This document shows positions 1-5,285 of a DNA stretch of 6,707 bases, one piece after another. A program made the position numbers and the translations under genes. The DNA is from Ruminococcaceae bacterium UBA3710. Its GTDB lineage: Bacteria; Bacillota; Clostridia; Oscillospirales; Acutalibacteraceae. The stretch spans positions 1 to 6,707 of the forward strand of contig DFHZ01000159.1 in assembly GCA_002371985.1 (NCBI GenBank), given 5' to 3'. Every line of letters starts with the position of its first letter. The first letter of the stretch is position 1. The notes beneath the pieces are model-generated. The model searched no databases. It was given only the letters and a program-made list of their open reading frames with translations, and was not told the DNA's origin.

Positions 1-24
1 GTTCGAGTCCCTCTCAGCGCGCCA
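1..24 (+). tRNA. tRNA 3' end (partial, identity not determinable)
   Basis: The window opens inside a tRNA. The T-loop TTCGAGT lies at 2-8, the 3' strand of the T-stem (CCCTC) at 9-13, the 3' acceptor strand (TCAGCGC) at 14-20, a G discriminator at 21 and an encoded CCA at 22-24. A G discriminator fits several isoacceptors (Asn, Asp, Gln, Glu, Ser, Trp, Tyr). The anticodon lies outside the window, so the amino acid cannot be named. A terminator hairpin begins immediately after the CCA. Confidence 0.9.
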
Positions 25-63
25 AAAAGCAACCTTTGACCCTTGCGGTCAGGGGTTGCTTTT
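25..63 (+). terminator. intrinsic terminator of the upstream tRNA
   Basis: Directly after the tRNA CCA, 25-41 pairs with 47-63 across a 5-nt loop (CTTGC). This gives a 17-bp stem with two G-T pairs. The outer arm AAAAGCAACC faces GGTTGCTTTT, and the T-run forms the end of the descending arm. It probably ends transcription of the tRNA. Confidence 0.85.
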
Positions 64-131
64 CAGTTGTATAAAAAGGGACTCGAAAAGGGCGGTTTTG
101 TTTGCAAATGGCAATATATAACATTTGATTA

Positions 132-160
132 TTGACAACACTAAAAGGCATAAGTATAAT
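132..160 (+). promoter_or_regulatory. consensus sigma-A promoter for the DUF4177 gene
   Basis: TTGACA at 132-137 and TATAAT at 155-160 are separated by 17 nt, a perfect match to the vegetative promoter consensus. Transcription would start near 167, leaving a leader of about 25 nt before the ATG at 192. The upstream DNA is AT-rich and holds a short inverted repeat, CAAATG (105-110) and CATTTG (122-127), that ends 4 nt before the -35 box. Confidence 0.85.
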
Positions 161-191
161 CTTAATATAAAATAAAAATGGGGGTTTAATT

Positions 192-446
192 ATGGCTTTT
201 GGTTTGGATTCTTCATCTTATTCCGGTGCATCCGGAGAACAACTTCAGTATGTTGTTATGCAGGTTACTTTGAAAGAAAAATTTTTCGGAACCGGTTCGG
301 GAAATCTTACTGAATTAGAAAAAGTAATTAACGAGCAGGCAAGCAAAGGCTACCGTTTACATACTATTTCTACTTCAAACGGTGGCAGTAAAGGTCTTAT
401 GGGTGGCGACCGCATACAAGCCACAATGGTATTTGAAAAGATTTAA
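192..446 (+). CDS. small DUF4177-type protein
   Basis: This 84-residue protein has no signal peptide or membrane segment, so it is probably cytoplasmic. After a Ser/Gly-rich start (residues 5-15) the sequence resembles the DUF4177 family: a strand around QYVVMQVTL (19-27), a helix ending in INEQASKGYRL (46-56) and a final strand around ATMVFEK. The segment ASKGYRL corresponds to the family's 'a-x-GW-x-L' signature with Tyr for Trp. The function of DUF4177 proteins is unknown and I do not assign one. The start is the ATG at 192, preceded by a G-run (180-184) that can serve as a weak Shine-Dalgarno site 7 nt away. The gene stands alone between its own promoter and a terminator, so it is a one-gene unit. 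The strong promoter paired with an unusual ribosome binding site is its oddest trait. Family assignment is by pattern recognition only. Confidence 0.8.
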   Translation: MAFGLDSSSYSGASGEQLQYVVMQVTLKEKFFGTGSGNLTELEKVINEQASKGYRLHTISTSNGGSKGLMGGDRIQATMVFEKI

Positions 447-473
447 TTTTAAACTTTTCGGAATAATAAGTAA

Positions 474-505
474 AAAACTCCTACCGATTTTGTGGCAGGA
501 GTTTT
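474..505 (+). terminator. intrinsic terminator after the DUF4177 gene
   Basis: AAAACTCCTACC (474-485) pairs with 494-505, with one A-C mismatch and an 8-nt loop. The 3' arm ends in TTTT and is followed by ATCTTTAT. The U-tract is short, so termination may be moderate. It lies 27 nt after the stop codon. Confidence 0.7.
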
Positions 506-557
506 ATCTTTATCGTCAGAATGTCAAGTGGCAGTAATTTAAATTCCACCCGACTTC

Positions 558-586
558 TTGACTTTTATATGAATTTTTAATAAAAT
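558..586 (+). promoter_or_regulatory. sigma-A promoter for the NSS transporter
   Basis: TTGACT (558-563) and TAAAAT (581-586) are separated by 17 nt, each one mismatch from consensus. The predicted start near 593 gives a leader of about 57 nt. An imperfect inverted repeat, GTCAAG (523-528) with CTTGAC (557-562), overlaps the -35 box and could be an operator. Confidence 0.7.
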
Positions 587-649
587 ATTAGCGTATTTGT
601 TAAATAGTTAAACAAGACTTACCGACAGTAAGTAAAGAAAGGTTTGGGG

Positions 650-2065
650 ATGAAAATGTCAAGAGAAAGGCTTGGAAGCCGATTGGGCTTCATTCTTCTT
701 AGTGCCGGTTGTGCCATAGGTTGCGGAAATGTTTGGAAATTTCCGTGGATGACCGGTCAATACGGCGGCGGAGGATTTGTTCTCATTTATCTTATCTGCC
801 TTATTCTTTTAGGACTTCCGTGTATGGCGATGGAATTTGCAATAGGCAGGGCAAGTCAAAAAAGCCCTGTTGGGATGTACCAAGAATTAGAAAAAAATGG
901 ACAAAAGTGGCATATTCACGGCTATGTTGCATTATTTGCAAATTTCAGTTTAATGGCGTTTTATACCGTGGTTACAGGTTGGATGATTTATTATTTCTAT
1001 AAGTTTGCGTCCGGGGCAAGTGAGAATATATCGTTTGTTTCTATGATTTCAAATTGGAAAATAAATACTCTGTTTATGCTTATTGTCGTAGTTATCGGAT
1101 TTACCGTGCTTTGTTTTAAACTTCAAAGCGGTCTTGAAAAAGTTACGAAGGTAATGATGGTTGCCCTTCTGATACTGCTTTTAGCCCTCGCAATTCGTGG
1201 GTTTACCCTTGATAAAGCCGCTGAAGGGCTTAAATTCTATTTGGTTCCGAGCATGGAAAAAATGAAAGAAACCGGATTTTTTAATGTTCTTGTAGGAGCA
1301 ATGAATCAGGCATTTTTCACACTTTCCATAGGTATTGGTGCAATGGCGATTTTCGGCAGTTATATCGGCAAAGAGCGTACCTTAATGGGAGAATCTGCAA
1401 CAATTATAGCACTTGATACATTTGTTGCCATTGTTTCGGGTCTTATTATTTTTCCGGCTTGTTTTACATATAACGGCGGAAATGTTAATGCAGGTCCCGC
1501 TCTTTTGTTTGACACTATGGCAAAGGTCTTTAATTCTATGAACGGCGGGAGAATTTGGGGAACAATATTCTTTTTATTTATGGTATTTGCGGCATTTTCA
1601 ACCGTTCTTTCCGTATTTGAAAACATCCTCGCTTGTACCCGTGAACTTATTGACGAAGCAAGAATAAAAAGAGCCGTTAAGTCGGGGCAATCGAGTGAAG
1701 ATGTAAAGCCGATAAGCCGTTCGGCTACGGCGGTAATTTGCGGTATTGTTGTGGCAATTATGTCAATCACAACCGCTTTAGGCTTTAACCTTTGGTCGGG
1801 ATTTGTTCCGTTTGCCGAGGGCAGTAGTTTTCTTGACTTTTGGGATTTTATTGTAAGCACAAATATGTTGCCTCTCGGTGCCCTTATTATGGCTCTGTTT
1901 TGTTGTCATAAATTCGGTTGGGGCTGGGATAACTTTGTTGCCGAAGCAAATGCCGGTAAAGGGCTTAAGGTCAAGAATTGGATGAAACCGATTTTCTGTT
2001 ATGTGATTCCGATTATAATTATCGCTCTTTATATTTACGGTATGATTACATTCCCTTGGAAATAA
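650..2065 (+). CDS. sodium-dependent transporter, NSS/SNF family
   Basis: This 471-residue membrane protein is about the usual size for bacterial neurotransmitter:sodium symporters. Such proteins take up amino acids or related amines using the sodium gradient. The unwound TM1 signature is clear at residues 18-33 (SAGCAIGCGNVWKFPW), with N27 matching the sodium-ligand Asn of LeuT. TM6 holds QAFFTLSIGIGA (220-231), matching the LeuT substrate and Na1 region including T224 and S226. TM8 holds FAAFSTVLS (313-321), with S317/T318 in place of the LeuT Na2 ligands Thr/Ser. In TM7 an Asp (D256) falls where LeuT has Asn286. The protein ends after a hydrophobic segment at about 448-467, which suggests the 11-helix form common in bacteria. 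The substrate cannot be inferred. I chose the ATG at 650, since AAAGG (638-642) lies 7 nt upstream; a TTG at 644 sits too close to it, and an ATG at 656 remains possible. The gene is transcribed alone. Confidence 0.93.
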   Translation: MKMSRERLGSRLGFILLSAGCAIGCGNVWKFPWMTGQYGGGGFVLIYLICLILLGLPCMAMEFAIGRASQKSPVGMYQELEKNGQKWHIHGYVALFANFSLMAFYTVVTGWMIYYFYKFASGASENISFVSMISNWKINTLFMLIVVVIGFTVLCFKLQSGLEKVTKVMMVALLILLLALAIRGFTLDKAAEGLKFYLVPSMEKMKETGFFNVLVGAMNQAFFTLSIGIGAMAIFGSYIGKERTLMGESATIIALDTFVAIVSGLIIFPACFTYNGGNVNAGPALLFDTMAKVFNSMNGGRIWGTIFFLFMVFAAFSTVLSVFENILACTRELIDEARIKRAVKSGQSSEDVKPISRSATAVICGIVVAIMSITTALGFNLWSGFVPFAEGSSFLDFWDFIVSTNMLPLGALIMALFCCHKFGWGWDNFVAEANAGKGLKVKNWMKPIFCYVIPIIIIALYIYGMITFPWK

Positions 2066-2082
2066 CGAATTTTTAAAAAATT

Positions 2083-2105
2083 TAATTCCCTTGAATTGTC
2101 AAGGG
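2083..2105. repeat. direct repeat copy 1 (hairpin without T-run)
   Basis: This 23-nt sequence recurs without change at 2336-2358. It forms a hairpin: AATTCCCTTGA (2084-2094), loop ATTG, and TCAAGGGAATT (2099-2109), an 11-bp perfect stem. It begins 18 nt after the transporter stop codon, where a terminator would be expected, but it is followed by a purine-rich tract rather than a T-run. Confidence 0.9.
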
Positions 2106-2335
2106 AATTTGAGAGTGTCGAAAAAGTCGACACTCTCTTGGCGGAAATGCCGTTCGCCGAAAATGAAACATTTTCGGACTGCACTCTACTCCCGCCAATA
2201 CCACCCACGCACTCTTGAAAACCGCTTTATTAAAGCGGTTTTCGCTTACAAAGTATTTTTCCGCCGCACCTGTCGCCGGAAAAATAAATCGGCACCCAAA
2301 TGGTGCCGAACTAAAAAAGGTTTATCGACAGACTG
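2106..2335. other. structure-rich intergenic segment, possible non-autonomous element
   Basis: Between the two direct repeats lies about 230 bp made largely of hairpins. They are 2111-2137 (11-bp stem, arm GAGAGTGTCGA), 2157-2177 (9-bp stem CCGAAAATG/CATTTTCGG), 2217-2243 (12-bp stem GAAAACCGCTTT/AAAGCGGTTTTC), 2254-2286 (10-bp stem TATTTTTCCG/CGGAAAAATA) and 2289-2309 (8-bp stem TCGGCACC/GGTGCCGA). A 7-bp long-range pair, TTGGCGG (2138-2144) with CCGCCAA (2192-2198), encloses the second hairpin. The ends form an imperfect inverted repeat: 2106-2125 matches the complement of 2321-2340 at 15 of 20 positions, four of them at the edge of the flanking hairpin. Reading frames through it have no ribosome binding site and I do not call genes. 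It could be a MITE-like insertion, a dispersed repeat or a structured RNA. Confidence 0.5.
2217..2243. terminator. terminator-like hairpin inside the structured segment
   Basis: GAAAACCGCTTT (2217-2228) and AAAGCGGTTTTC (2232-2243) form a perfect 12-bp stem with the loop ATT. The + strand arm ends in TTTTC and is followed by GCTT. The stem is symmetrical (A-run on one side, T-run on the other), so it could act weakly in both directions. Confidence 0.5.
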
Positions 2336-2358
2336 TAATTCCCTTGAATTGTCAAGGG
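2336..2358. repeat. direct repeat copy 2
   Basis: This is the second exact copy of the 23-nt sequence at 2083-2105, displaced by 253 bp. It is the hairpin part of the terminator at 2337-2366. Confidence 0.9.
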
Positions 2359-2366
2359 GATTTTTT
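2337..2366 (+). terminator. strong intrinsic terminator before ylxM
   Basis: AATTCCCTTGA (2337-2347), loop ATTG and TCAAGGGGATT (2352-2362) form an 11-bp stem with one G-T pair, followed by six T's (2361-2366). This is a classic rho-independent terminator. It would stop transcripts from the transporter gene 29 nt before the -35 box of the ylxM promoter. Confidence 0.85.
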
Positions 2367-2394
2367 ATATCTAAACATCTGTAAAGAAAAAAAC

Positions 2395-2423
2395 TTGACA
2401 GCATTAGCAGTTTGTGATATACT
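2395..2423 (+). promoter_or_regulatory. strong sigma-A promoter for the ylxM-ffh operon
   Basis: TTGACA (2395-2400) and TATACT (2418-2423) are 17 nt apart, and a TG one base before the -10 (2415-2416) adds an extended -10 element. Transcription should start near 2430. The leader of about 37 nt contains a 7-bp hairpin, TGTAAAG (2433-2439) with CTTTACA (2447-2453), that abuts the Shine-Dalgarno site AAAGG (2453-2457). Confidence 0.88.
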
Positions 2424-2466
2424 ACTAAACGGTGTAAAGAAAATAACTTTACAAAGGATGGCTTTT

Positions 2467-2778
2467 ATGCTTGGTAAAGATCTTTTTGTCGGTACTCTTA
2501 ACGATGTTTACGGCGAGTTTTTAGGCGATAAACAAAGAAGAATACTTTCGGCATATTATGACGAAGATTTATCCCTCACCGAGATTTCCGAAAACGAGGG
2601 TATTACCCGTCAGGCAGTCCTTGATTCTATTAAACGGACGACTGCAAAACTTTATGCTCTTGAGAAAAAATGCGGGTATGCTAAAAAGTTTTCGGAACTG
2701 AAAAGACTTTCCGATTTTGCAAAAAACGGCGACAAAAAAGCCCTATCCCAAATTATTGATATAATTGACGATTTATAA
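2467..2778 (+). CDS. ylxM: YlxM/p13-type putative DNA-binding protein
   Basis: This 103-residue protein matches the YlxM family (UPF0122) in length, composition and position. It has an N-terminal helical part (KDQ-like DKQRRILSAYYDEDLSLTEIS split around residues 21-41) and a helix-turn-helix resembling a sigma-factor region 4: LSLTEISENEGITRQAVLDS (35-54), followed by a Lys-rich helix (56-68). The family is nearly always encoded just before ffh in Firmicutes and is thought to act with the signal recognition particle; its HTH suggests nucleic-acid binding. The exact role is not settled. I chose the ATG at 2467, with AAAGG (2453-2457) 9 nt upstream. An in-frame ATG at 2458 directly touches that site and is less likely. 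Longer frames running back to 2215 cross a terminator and the promoter. The stop is 30 nt before ffh, so the two genes are co-transcribed. Confidence 0.88.
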   Translation: MLGKDLFVGTLNDVYGEFLGDKQRRILSAYYDEDLSLTEISENEGITRQAVLDSIKRTTAKLYALEKKCGYAKKFSELKRLSDFAKNGDKKALSQIIDIIDDL

Positions 2779-2808
2779 TTTACTTTTATTAAAAAGGTGG
2801 CGAATTCT

Positions 2809-4161
2809 ATGGCATTTGACAGTCTTTCGGATAAATTAGCCGGTGTTTTCAAAAAACTCAGAGGCAAAGGAAAACTCAGCGAATCCGATGTTAAAGAGGC
2901 TATGCGAGAGGTTCGCCTGGCACTTTTAGAAGCCGATGTCAACTATAAAGTGGCAAAAGACTTTACTAATTCCGTTACCGAAAAGTGTATCGGCGAGAAT
3001 GTTATGGAAAGTCTTACAGCAGCCCAAATGGTTGTAAAGATAGTAAAAGAAGAACTGACCGCCCTTATGGGTAGCGAACAGGCAAGGCTCAAAACCGCTT
3101 CGAGAATACCTACTATAATTATGATGTGCGGTCTTCAGGGTTCGGGTAAAACCACCCACTGTGCCAAGTTAGCAAAGTTTTTGAAAGCAAAAGGTCATAG
3201 ACCGCTTTTAGTGGCAGGGGATATATATAGACCTGCTGCCATAGAACAATTAAAAGTAGTTGGCGGTCAAGTTGGCGTCCCCGTTTTTGAAAAGGGTACT
3301 CAAAAACCCGAAAAGACTATTGTTGAGGCTGTATCTTATGCAAGAGATTACGGTTATGATTTCATAATACTCGATACGGCAGGTAGACTTCATGTCGATA
3401 CCGAACTTATGGACGAACTTATAAGAATAACAAAAGCAGTTGAAATTGATAATATTATGCTTGTTGTTGACTCGATGGTTGGTCAGGATGCCGTTAATAT
3501 AGCAAAGGCATTTAACGATATATTGGCTGTTGACGGTATAATTCTTACAAAACTTGACGGCGATACCCGTGGCGGTGCCGCTTTGTCGGTAAAAGCGGTT
3601 ACCGGGAAGCCTATTATGTTTGTCGGTGTCGGCGAAAAACTTGATGCACTTGAAGAATTTCACCCGGATAGAATGGCGACCAGAATTCTCGGTATGGGCG
3701 ATGTTATTTCGCTTATTGAAAAGGTTGAAAATGAACTCGACGAGAAAAAGGCAGAAGAAGCGGCAAAGAAACTCAAAGAAAATAAGTTTGATATGAATGA
3801 TTTGCTCGACCAATTCCAGCAAATTAAAAAAATGGGGAGTTTAAAGAGTATCCTTTCTATGCTTCCCGGTATGGATAGAAAACTTCGCGATGTAGATATT
3901 GACGATAGGCAAATGGATAGAATTGAGGCTATTATCAAATCTATGACAAAAAAAGAGAGAAGCAATCCTGATATACTCAATGCTTCAAGAAGACGCCGTA
4001 TAGCCGCCGGTTGCGGACAAACGGTAGAAGATGTCAACCGTCTTATTAAGCAGTATGAACAGATGAAAAAAATGTTTAAGCAGTTTGGAAAAGGCGGAAA
4101 GCATAAGAAATTAAGAGGAATGGGAATGGGTGGTTTTAACCCGAGCGATTTTGGTTTATAA
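2809..4161 (+). CDS. ffh: signal recognition particle GTPase Ffh (SRP54)
   Basis: This 450-residue protein is full length for bacterial Ffh. It binds SRP RNA and signal sequences of nascent membrane proteins and docks with FtsY at the membrane. An N-domain helical bundle (about 1-90) includes the ALLEADVNYKV motif (38-48). The G domain has the P-loop GLQGSGKTT (108-116), the DIYRPAA segment (138-144), DTAGR (189-193) and TKLDGDTRGG (247-256). A linker with LGMGDV (294-299) leads to the Met-rich M domain, whose RNA-binding helices include SRRRRIAAGCG near residues 394-404 and a Lys/Gly/Met-rich tail. All key GTPase motifs are intact. The start is the ATG at 2809; AAAGGTGG (2793-2800) is the Shine-Dalgarno site 8 nt upstream. 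An in-frame GTG at 2797 is part of that site. The gene follows ylxM and precedes rpsP by 46 nt with no terminator between, so it is in the same operon. Confidence 0.98.
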   Translation: MAFDSLSDKLAGVFKKLRGKGKLSESDVKEAMREVRLALLEADVNYKVAKDFTNSVTEKCIGENVMESLTAAQMVVKIVKEELTALMGSEQARLKTASRIPTIIMMCGLQGSGKTTHCAKLAKFLKAKGHRPLLVAGDIYRPAAIEQLKVVGGQVGVPVFEKGTQKPEKTIVEAVSYARDYGYDFIILDTAGRLHVDTELMDELIRITKAVEIDNIMLVVDSMVGQDAVNIAKAFNDILAVDGIILTKLDGDTRGGAALSVKAVTGKPIMFVGVGEKLDALEEFHPDRMATRILGMGDVISLIEKVENELDEKKAEEAAKKLKENKFDMNDLLDQFQQIKKMGSLKSILSMLPGMDRKLRDVDIDDRQMDRIEAIIKSMTKKERSNPDILNASRRRRIAAGCGQTVEDVNRLIKQYEQMKKMFKQFGKGGKHKKLRGMGMGGFNPSDFGL

Positions 4162-4207
4162 GGTAATTCCTTTTAAATAAAGATTATTTTATGGAGGTGT
4201 ATTCGTA

Positions 4208-4453
4208 ATGGCAGTTAAGATCAGACTTCGCAGACTTGGTGCAAAAAAGGCTCCGTTTTACCGCGTAGTTGTTGCAGATTCAAGATATCCGCGTAACGGT
4301 CGTTTCATTGAAGAAATAGGAACTTACGATCCTACAAAGGATCCGGCAGCTGTTTCTATTGATGGTGAAAAGGCAAAACAGTGGATAAAGAACGGTGCTC
4401 AGCCGACTGATACCGTTAAGGCTTTACTTAAGAAAAACGGAATAATCGAATAA
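4208..4453 (+). CDS. rpsP: 30S ribosomal protein S16
   Basis: This 81-residue basic protein is a complete S16, a primary-to-intermediate assembly protein of the 30S subunit. The N-terminus [19 protein letters not shown] and the following VVVADSR and [12 protein letters not shown] (residues 31-42) are family signatures. The C-terminal part contains the usual [16 protein letters not shown] (residues 55-70). A strong Shine-Dalgarno site, GGAGGTG (4193-4199), lies 8 nt upstream of the ATG, fitting a highly translated ribosomal gene. It sits 46 nt after ffh and 20 nt before khpA, in the conserved rpsP-khpA-rimM-trmD order. I see no separate promoter in the ffh-rpsP gap, so expression probably comes from the ylxM promoter or from one inside ffh. 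Confidence 0.98.
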   Translation: MAVKIRLRRLGAKKAPFYRVVVADSRYPRNGRFIEEIGTYDPTKDPAAVSIDGEKAKQWIKNGAQPTDTVKALLKKNGIIE

Positions 4454-4473
4454 ATTTTTAGGAGTTTTATATT

Positions 4474-4707
4474 ATGAAAGAATTATTAGTTACTATCGCT
4501 TCCGGCTTGGTTGAAAATCCGGACGCAGTTAATGTTACTGTTGACGAGCCCAATGAAGAGGGCGTAATCGTTTTCCATCTTAATGTTGCAGAAGGCGATA
4601 TGGGAAGAGTTATAGGTAAAGAAGGTCGCATTGCAAAGGCTATCCGCACAGTTATGCGTGCAGCTGCTGCTCGTAGCAACCAGAAGATTATGGTTGAAAT
4701 CGACTAA
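4474..4707 (+). CDS. khpA: KH-domain RNA-binding protein KhpA (YlqC)
   Basis: This 77-residue protein consists of one KH domain. The core is GRVIGKEGRIAKAIR (44-58), with the nucleic-acid-contacting GxxG loop GKEG at 48-51. An acidic stretch (residues 24-31) precedes the strand VIVFHLNV (31-38). In Firmicutes KhpA pairs with KhpB (EloR/Jag) and has been linked to cell elongation and post-transcriptional control; those roles come from other species. Its length matches the family. AGGAG (4460-4464) lies 9 nt before the ATG. It is 20 nt after rpsP, and the pair is almost certainly co-transcribed. A strong intrinsic terminator follows 14 nt after its stop, so it is the last gene of the high-expression part of the cluster. 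Confidence 0.95.
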   Translation: MKELLVTIASGLVENPDAVNVTVDEPNEEGVIVFHLNVAEGDMGRVIGKEGRIAKAIRTVMRAAAARSNQKIMVEID

Positions 4708-4721
4708 TTCTCTTCGTTTGC

Positions 4722-4745
4722 GGCCACCTTTTGGTGGCCTTTTTT
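4722..4745 (+). terminator. intrinsic terminator between khpA and rimM
   Basis: GGCCACC (4722-4728), loop TTTT and GGTGGCC (4733-4739) form a perfect GC-rich 7-bp stem followed by six T's (4740-4745). It lies inside an otherwise conserved operon, 33 nt before the rimM start. No good promoter is visible between it and rimM, so it probably works as a partial terminator. Confidence 0.85.
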
Positions 4746-4778
4746 AGTATTTACATATCATTTTTGGAGGCGGATGTT

Positions 4779-5285
4779 TTGAGAAAAGAGTATTTGGAGG
4801 TAGGAAAGGTTGTCGGAACTCACGGTGTAAAGGGTGCTTTACGACTTAAACCTTGGTCCGATGATTCGTCCTTTTTAGAGGGCATAAAAACCGTTTATCT
4901 TGCCGATAAAACACCGCTTAATATTGTCTCTGCAAAGGCACACGGCAATTTGACAATTCTTGTTGTTGAAGGTATCGACACTATCGAAAAAGCAGAAATG
5001 TTAAGAAACAAAATACTGCTTGTTAAAAGAAACGATGCAAAAATTCCCGAGGGCAGGTATTTTGTTGACGAAATTATTTCTTGTAAAGTGTATGATGCCG
5101 ATACTGATAAGTGTTTGGGAATTTTAAGTGATGTTTCAAAAACCGGAGCAAACGATGTTTGGCATATAAAAGATGGCGATAAAGAGTATCTGGTTCCGGC
5201 GATTGAGAGTGTTGTTGTTTCGGTCGATATCGACTTAGAAAGAGTAGTCATAAGACCTATTGGGGGTATTTTTGATGAGAATTGA
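4779..5285 (+). CDS. rimM: 16S rRNA processing/ribosome maturation factor RimM
   Basis: This 168-residue protein matches RimM, which binds S19 and helps mature the 30S head. The N-terminal RimM barrel begins EYLEVGKVVGTHGVKGALRL (4-23), including the GTHGVKG motif. The C-terminal PRC-barrel shows GRYFVDEIISCKVYD near residues 90-104, then LGILSDV, NDVWHIK and EYLVPAI. The start is a TTG at 4779, in frame and 8 nt after the perfect GGAGG at 4766-4770. The ATG at 4774 is out of frame, and a longer frame reaching 4731 begins inside the terminator stem-loop. The gene overlaps trmD by 11 nt, which implies translational coupling. A TTG start plus an upstream terminator both point to low expression relative to rpsP. 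Confidence 0.96.
   Translation: MRKEYLEVGKVVGTHGVKGALRLKPWSDDSSFLEGIKTVYLADKTPLNIVSAKAHGNLTILVVEGIDTIEKAEMLRNKILLVKRNDAKIPEGRYFVDEIISCKVYDADTDKCLGILSDVSKTGANDVWHIKDGDKEYLVPAIESVVVSVDIDLERVVIRPIGGIFDEN

Noticed and set aside
1360..1860. 166-codon - strand frame opposite the transporter
   Set aside because: Shadow of a conserved membrane-protein gene, with no family resemblance or own signals.
2066..2218. Another open frame of 50 codons in the cluster, with protein-like composition near its end
   Set aside because: It has no start codon with a ribosome binding site and lies across hairpins. It may be a decayed gene end, but this cannot be supported.
2106..2335. SRP RNA gene (ffs) near ffh
   Set aside because: I could not find the conserved SRP RNA helix 8 with its GGAA-type tetraloop in this stretch.
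2084..2362. CRISPR array
   Set aside because: Only two copies of the repeat, 253 bp apart, with no regular spacers.
2091..2384. 97-codon + strand reading frame through the hairpin cluster
   Set aside because: It begins at TTG within a hairpin, lacks a ribosome binding site, runs through every inverted repeat and a terminator, and its translation resembles no family I know.
2215..2466. N-terminal extension of ylxM
   Set aside because: It crosses an intrinsic terminator and the TTGACA/TATACT promoter. The family starts at about the ATG at 2467.
2797..2808. GTG start for ffh
   Set aside because: The GTG is part of the Shine-Dalgarno site AAAGGTGG that serves the ATG at 2809.
3250..3822. 190-codon - strand frame opposite ffh
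   Set aside because: Shadow of the conserved GTPase gene; Cys/Phe/Asn-rich composition typical of antisense frames.
4731..4778. Longer RimM starting upstream of 4779
   Set aside because: It would begin inside the terminator loop; GGAGG at 4766-4770 points to the TTG at 4779, where the family similarity starts.
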